Shown: positions 59,568-64,000 of the stretch, piece after piece
Numbering within the stretch: the stretch's first letter is position 1
Layout: each line of letters starts with the position of its first letter
DNA from: Saprospiraceae bacterium
Lineage (GTDB): Bacteria > Bacteroidota > Bacteroidia > Chitinophagales > Saprospiraceae
Direction: 5' to 3'
NCBI GenBank assembly: GCA_016710115.1
Contig: JADJLN010000011.1
Span: forward strand, 1-64,000
DNA length: 64,000 bases
Made by a program: the position numbers and the translations under genes
Notes under the pieces: generated by a model
Databases searched by the model: none
The model's input: only the letters and a program-made list of their open reading frames with translations
What the model was told of the DNA's origin: nothing

Positions 59568-61468
59568 TCAGACTGACTTCCTTCTACTGGGGAAATAGAG
59601 TTCAACTCTTGTGCCAATTGCATGACCCTGTGCATCCTGGAGATCCACAATCTCCAGTCGATGACCGGCATTCCCACCTCTGTTGAGCAGTTCCAATCGT
59701 TCTCGGGTTATCCCGATACCCAAGGATTTATGTTGATCCCGCATCGGGTTTTTTGCCTGTAACCGAATGGCTTCTTCTCTTCCGATCCCGTCATCCTGAA
59801 TGGAGCACCGGATCACGTCATCCGCCAACAAATCAAAAGTGATTGAAATCGTTCCTGATTGACGCTTGATAAAGCCATGTTCGATGGCATTTTCCACAAA
59901 TGGCTGGACCATCATCGGCGGGATCATGACGCGGTCTTCATCGATTTCTTCATCCACCTGTACTGTAAAATGGAGCCGCCCATCAAAGCGAAGCTTCTGA
60001 TTGACAAACAGATAATCCTGGATAAACGTGACCTCATCCTCCAGTGTGATCAATTCCGTATTGGACAGGTTGAGGCTCTGTCGAACCAGTCCTGCAAATT
60101 TGGCCAGATAACGTGAAGCTTTGTCCCCGTCTTCCCGATTGATAAAATGCTGTATCCCGTTCAGCGCATTGAAGAGAAAATGCGGGTTCATTTGGGCTCT
60201 CATCGCCTTGAGTCGCAGTTCAACAGCCTGTGCCCGGAGGGCTTCTGCTTCCTGCTCTTTCTGCTCACTTTCATACTTCACCTGCAACTCCATGAGGTTG
60301 CGCTGTTGCTGTTCCTCTCTTGCCTTTTCACCGATCTCATCGTGCAGGAGCAGGTATTCAAAGGCATTTTTATATTCCCCCAGGTCAGCATAATACTGTG
60401 CGATCTCCTTACAGATCATAGCCAACTGGCTGCTGTCCTGAATAGACCGGGCATATTCAGATGCCTGGATAAAATGGAGCATGACTTTCTCCTGGTCCTT
60501 GTTCAGTCGGGCCAGGCGGGCTCTCCAGGTTGCGATCACAGCGAGATTTTTTTTATCGGACCCGGCTTCTGTGTACAGCTGGGAAGCCTGATCAAGGGCT
60601 TGTTCGGCGAGTTGGGCCTCTTCGAGCTGCAGGTAGATAAAACCCAGATTGGCCCAGGCACCAGCAACAGCTTCCTCCTGGCCCTGCACGTTTTCCACCT
60701 GCACGCCTTTCAGAAAGAGCTGTCGTGCCTCATCCCATTGCTCCAGCGCCATGGAGGCAATTCCAGCATTCAAATAATGCCAGACCAGGCGTGGCTTCAG
60801 CTGGAATGACTCGCAAATCTGGATGACCCGTGCATAGGACTGTTGAGCCAATATGCGTTCACCAGAGGATGTGTACCATTCGCCCAGGCCGCTGTGCAGT
60901 AAGGTCGATAATCCGGTCATCCCATTGCGTGACCCTGCAGCGCAGGTTGCATCCGTTCAGCCTGCCGAAAAAGGGGAAAGGCCCGGTGGAGTTGTCCCAG
61001 CCGAAGGAGACTGAGGCCTTTCGGATCTGCAAATGGAAATGACTGTCGTGGTCGCGGGATAGATCCTGGATCAATCGCGATGCTCGGTCGATGAATCCGA
61101 TCTGCTTCTACCAGATCCCCTGGTTCATGCTGATCGCGCACCAGTCAGGAGGAATGTCTGCCTGCCGATCCTGAGCGCCACCTGCCTCGGCAAGTTTCCA
61201 ACGCTTCTTAGGGCATAGATCGCTTCGCTCTGCAGTTGGTGCAGGTTGGATGCCACCTCTTGTTTTCCAGCATTGGAAGGCTAATGGATGCCCTTCTTCG
61301 GCGGTATGCTGGCGAGCAAAACCAAGTGCCTTTTCCGGGTTGGTGTATGTCAGGTGGGGCCAGCCATCGCTCCCCCCATACCTGCTTGTCTGACAGGCTG
61401 GCTGCAGTTTTAAATCGATCTTCCAGGTCAACACCCGGAAAAACCTCTGGCAAGATGAGGGCACTCAT
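59568..61468 (-). CDS. TPR-containing LytS-type sensor histidine kinase (several frameshifts in the N-terminal part)
   Basis: About 630 residues. The intact part (from 60920) has TPR-like helices, a coiled coil (about 200-240 of that part) and a His_kinase domain: the phospho-acceptor His247 in AQMNPHFLFNALN, the N box ENAIEHGF, the G box DDGIGREEA and GIGITRERL. Upstream, three frames hold pieces of one TPR array (NPEKALGFARQHTAEEG, EVASNLHQLQSEAIYAL) starting with MSALILPEVF at 61468; one break is at a C6 run near 61371. I see no membrane helix in any frame, so it probably senses a cytosolic ligand. It is co-oriented with the peptide and LytTR genes. Confidence 0.83.
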
Positions 61469-61472
61469 CTCG

Positions 61473-61480
61473 TAAAGATA
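61473..61480 (-). promoter_or_regulatory. -7-like element before the kinase gene
   Basis: TATCTTTA (minus strand 61480-61473), one mismatch from TAnnTTTG, ending 5 bases before the ATG at 61468. It implies a leaderless kinase transcript separate from the peptide gene. Confidence 0.4.
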
Positions 61481-61544
61481 AGAGATGAAAACCGGTCAGA
61501 TGAAGCTTCGGCTTCAGTGAAAGAGAATGACAAGTTCAGGTGGA

Positions 61545-61697
61545 TTATTGCGGCACTTTGCCCCCGCACCGGATAAATGCACGAGTGCTGAAACGCACGA
61601 GTGGGCGACCGCCCTTGATCTTGTGCATTTCTTCTTTTGTCAGGACCTGGAGATCGCGTTTGAGCTGCTCCAGTGTCTTTTTGGGCTTTGACTTCAT
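61545..61697 (-). CDS. Double-glycine-leader peptide (RiPP/pheromone-type precursor)
   Basis: A 50-codon ORF, ATG at 61697, TAA at 61545. The N-terminal 30 residues look like a Gly-Gly leader: basic start MKSKPKK, then LEQLKRDLQVLTKEEMHKIK and Gly29-Gly30. The hydrophobic spacing and the EEM-x-x-I-x-GG ending match the natural-product precursors known from Bacteroidota and the ComC/BlpC-type leaders cleaved by C39-peptidase exporters. The predicted core after GG is 20 residues: RPLVRFSTRAFIR then CGGKVPQ, basic, with one Cys. It lies between a LytTR response regulator and a LytS kinase on the same strand. No exporter or modifying enzyme is in the window. The alternative is a chance ORF, which I think unlikely because of the leader pattern. 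Confidence 0.68.
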   Translation of the reverse strand: MKSKPKKTLEQLKRDLQVLTKEEMHKIKGGRPLVRFSTRAFIRCGGKVPQ

Positions 61698-61824
61698 GAC
61701 GAATTTCAATGATATGATGGGACCAGTTTCGCCACTCCAGTCAGTTCAGTGCAGTAAATATAAGGAATTATTTTGATTTGTTTGCAACAGCTCATCAAAC
61801 CGATTGCCGAAAAGGGGCTACTCG

Positions 61825-62586
61825 TTAAAGTTCCTCCTGAAGTTTCCTGACCCGTTCGATGAATTCTGTCCGTCGACGCCGGCTGACATCAATTTCCTTT
61901 CCATCGTCCATGACCAGGTACCCGCCATCACCCTTGACAAATTTCCGGATGAAGTTCAGGTTGATCATATGCCGTTTATGCACTCGAAAAAAATGCTGAT
62001 TGACCAGCAGGTCCTCGTAAGATTTTATGGTTTTGGATGCTGTCAGTCGGTTGCCATCCTGTGTAAAAATGTGGGTGTAATTGTCATCGGCTTCAAAGCG
62101 GACTATCTCTTTCAGATTCAGAAAATAGATCCCGTCAAGAGCTGAAACGGTCAGTTTCTCATAAGTATGCGGCTGGGCCAGCGCATTTTGAAACATATCC
62201 AGGCGTTGGGCGATCCGGTTCAATCGCCCCGGTCTGATTTGTGCAACGGCCTCCTTGAGGGCATCCGGGTCGATCGGTTTGAGGACATAGTCGGTCGCAC
62301 TATACTTGAACGCTTTGACAGCAAACTGTTCGTAAGCCGTTACGAAAATCACTTCAAACGGCCGTTCATCCAGCTCGTTCAGCAACTGGAAGACCAGACC
62401 ATCCTGCAGATTGATATCCAGAAAAGCGACGTCCGGTTTGAGTGCAGGGTCTTTCAACACGGCAACACCGCGTTCTACCGAATCCGCCTCACCGACCACG
62501 GTCACCTCAGGACAATACCGTTGCAAGAGATTTTTCAGGTTCTCCCGGCCATATTCTTCATCATCCACGATGATCGCCCGAATCAT
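61825..62586 (-). CDS. LytTR family response regulator
   Basis: A 253-residue regulator. The receiver domain (1-125) has the acidic pair Asp9-Asp10 in VDDEEYG, phospho-acceptor Asp57 in AFLDINL, Thr in FVTAYE and Lys in VLKPID. The C-terminal LytTR DNA-binding domain (about 145-250) shows IVRFEADDNYTHIFT, SYEDLL and FRVHKRHMINLNFI. Partner of the LytS-type kinase encoded downstream on the same strand. In Gram-positive bacteria the class often controls peptide-signalling genes. The frame is intact, with a promoter at 62613. Confidence 0.93.
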   Translation of the reverse strand: MIRAIIVDDEEYGRENLKNLLQRYCPEVTVVGEADSVERGVAVLKDPALKPDVAFLDINLQDGLVFQLLNELDERPFEVIFVTAYEQFAVKAFKYSATDYVLKPIDPDALKEAVAQIRPGRLNRIAQRLDMFQNALAQPHTYEKLTVSALDGIYFLNLKEIVRFEADDNYTHIFTQDGNRLTASKTIKSYEDLLVNQHFFRVHKRHMINLNFIRKFVKGDGGYLVMDDGKEIDVSRRRRTEFIERVRKLQEEL

Positions 62587-62612
62587 ATTCCAGCCCGGAT
62601 TTTCATATATAA

Positions 62613-62642
62613 CAAAGTTAGCCTATTTGCTCTTGATTCAAG
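62613..62642 (-). promoter_or_regulatory. Promoter of the LytTR regulator gene
   Basis: Exact -7 element TAACTTTG (minus strand 62620-62613), with CTTG (62642-62639) 18 bp upstream as a one-mismatch -33. The leader is about 20 bases. Confidence 0.55.
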
Positions 62643-62758
62643 CAGTTTCGCATCTGCAGGAATAACTTCTGATGGCTGGCTCTGATTCATGTGAGATCTG
62701 GAAATGAAACACCTTCTTTGCATTCTTGTATTTTTACGAAACACATGCATTCCAGTTC

Positions 62759-63590
62759 ATGGGCAAACAGGTACAACGAGAGCATTGGCATCGGATCATA
62801 TTCGGGTACAACACACCTGGCGGCCGGGCATTTGATGTTATCCTGCTGATCGCCATTGTCCTCAGTGTCCTGGTTGTCTTTCTGGAAAGTGTCTCTTCTA
62901 TTGAAAGCCGATTTCGAGCCGTATTCTACTCACTCGAATGGGGTTTTACCATCTTGTTCACCATCGAATATATCGTGCGGTTGTGGGTATCAAGAAAGCC
63001 ATTCCGGTATGCATCCAGCTTTTTTGGCATTGTTGATCTGCTCTCCATTCTGCCAACCTATATCAGTCTGCTTCTTCCAGGTGCTCACTATCTGCTGACC
63101 ATTCGTGTCCTACGCGTGATTCGTGTGTTCCGAATATTCAAACTGGCGGGCCATCTGAAGGAAAGTTCGATGATCGTCGCTGCATTGTATGCCAGCCGGA
63201 AAAAGTTGACAGTTTTCCTGACAACCGTATTTCTTCTGGTCATTATCATCGGTTCGGCGATGGCAGTCGATAAGGCTGGTTCAGATAGTGGATTGACAAT
63301 ATTCGGTCGATCTATTGGAGCATTGTTACCCCTTACCACTGTGAGGTTGTGGTGACATATCTCCGGCAACTCCATTGGGACAGCTCCTTGCTGCGGTGGT
63401 CATGATCCTGGGCTATGCTATAATTGCCGTGCCAACCGGGATCGTTTCTGTAGCCATCAGCAGAATAGACAAACCACAGTCGAACGACCAGGACCAGCGA
63501 GTTTGCGGACATTGTGAATCCGAAGGTCATTTGTCAGATGCGACATTCTGTTTTCATTGCGGGCGGCCATTGAAGATCGCCGAAAAATGA
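62759..63590 (+). CDS. Voltage-gated-type potassium channel with zinc ribbon (frameshifted in the pore)
   Basis: About 275 residues from the ATG at 62759 (MGKQVQREHW). Six membrane segments are visible, including an S4 voltage sensor with regularly spaced Arg (RVLRVIRVFRIFK). The pore region is scrambled by several indels between 63285 and 63350. Reading across frames gives DNIRSIYWSIVT, then LTTV, then GCGDISPATPLG, so the filter codons read Gly-Cys-Gly (63345-63353) instead of Gly-Tyr-Gly. The last 70 residues end in a zinc ribbon (CGHC near 63510, CFHCGRPL). A potassium channel is certain by family; selectivity cannot be judged until the pore is resequenced. Confidence 0.82.
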
Positions 63591-63597
63591 GACCTGG

Positions 63598-64000
63598 TCA
63601 GTTGACTCTCGTTGTCGCCAGCAACCGCTTGATACTGTACCTTCCGCTACCATTGACCAGAACAATCAGCAAACCGCCGGTAATGGCCAGGTTTTTCATA
63701 AACAGGATGGACTGCAATCGAAGTTCAGGTGGCTCGTGATTCCAGAAATCATGAACGATCATCGTGACTGGAATCCAGTAGAGCAGTAAAAGAATCGTTC
63801 CGAATGTTGTCCGATACCCGATCAAGAGCAGAATTCCACCGAGCACAAGTGCACTTATTCCGCAGGTAAGTAACATGTCCTGCTGCCAGGTTAACCCGGA
63901 TTCTGTCATTTGCCGCTTGGTCTCCTCCCAATAGCGAAAGGAATCGTACGCTTCAAACAGAAAGATTACGGCGATAAAAATGCGTCCGACCAGGTCGATG
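63598..64000 (-). CDS. DoxX family membrane protein, C-terminal part (runs out of the window)
   Basis: The frame is open from the window edge at 64000 to the stop at 63598, giving 133 visible residues. It begins in what looks like the first helix (LVGRIFIAVIFLFEAYDSF). Hydrophobic segments LLTCGISALVLGGILLLIG, ILLLLYWIPVTMIVHDFW and LAITGGLLIVLVNGSGRYS match the small four-helix DoxX/SURF4 proteins. The substrate or partner is unknown. An internal ATG at 63909 is not the true start because conserved sequence lies before it. The stop is 7 bases from the convergent channel gene. Confidence 0.8.
   Translation of the reverse strand, partial: IDLVGRIFIAVIFLFEAYDSFRYWEETKRQMTESGLTWQQDMLLTCGISALVLGGILLLIGYRTTFGTILLLLYWIPVTMIVHDFWNHEPPELRLQSILFMKNLAITGGLLIVLVNGSGRYSIKRLLATTRVN

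Noticed and set aside
62583..62689. A minus-strand ORF of about 35 codons ending in ATGA at the LytTR start
   Set aside because: It contains the predicted LytTR promoter (62613-62642), so it would not be transcribed from it; probably chance.

Overview
This 64 kb window is chromosomal DNA of a Bacteroidota bacterium, most likely a Saprospiria- or Chitinophagia-like lineage (inference). The evidence is the Bacteroidota-type dcw cluster, an M43 protease with a type IX secretion C-terminal domain, a fused alpha-beta E1 2-oxoacid dehydrogenase, a zinc-less DksA homologue, a LytS/LytTR two-component pair, and repeated TAnnTTTG promoter elements in place of sigma-70 boxes. There are no rRNA or tRNA genes, no CRISPR array, and no recognisable insertion sequence or prophage.

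Layout. 1-6.8 kb: an unrecognised partial gene, an HsdR_N-like nuclease-fold protein, the threonine catabolic pair tdh-kbl, aspartate kinase, and a McrB-like AAA+ ATPase with a degenerate Walker B. 7-21.7 kb: housekeeping genes (NUDIX/pyrE divergent pair, M42 and M20 peptidases, UbiA-like protein, trmD, SET-domain protein, dksA-like, arginine decarboxylase, FKBP, GNAT, MiaE-like, esterase, VWA protein, redoxin). 21.8-22.4 kb: a cluster of imperfect direct and inverted repeats. 22.4-32.3 kb: mdh, a secreted M43 metalloprotease, xseAB, PAP2 phosphatase, an LptF/G permease and a large Asp-box beta-propeller protein. 32.4-47.8 kb, minus strand: the division and wall cluster mraZ-rsmH-ftsL-ftsI-murE-mraY-murD-ftsW-murG-murC-ftsQ-ftsA-ftsZ, preceded by three 10-bp-phased MraZ-box-like repeats. 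48-59.4 kb: dolichol-phosphate-mannose-type glycosyltransferase, the fused E1, a DUF1573 protein, penicillin acylase, a candidate structured RNA with its own promoter and terminator, then tex-pbpC. 59.5-64 kb: a TPR/LytS histidine kinase, a 50-codon double-glycine-leader peptide gene, a LytTR response regulator, a voltage-gated-type potassium channel and a partial DoxX gene.

The most interesting unit is 59.5-62.6 kb. The regulator, a tiny Gly-Gly-leader peptide and the sensor kinase lie in the same orientation, an arrangement like a peptide signalling or RiPP circuit. The second candidate is the RNA at about 54.70-54.90 kb.

A caution that affects nearly every reading: about 20 protein genes, including single-copy essential ones (mraY, murD, murG, ftsI), are split by single-base frameshifts, several at homopolymers. 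I read this as uncorrected long-read sequence error, not gene decay. I give such genes as one feature spanning all fragments and state where the frame breaks.
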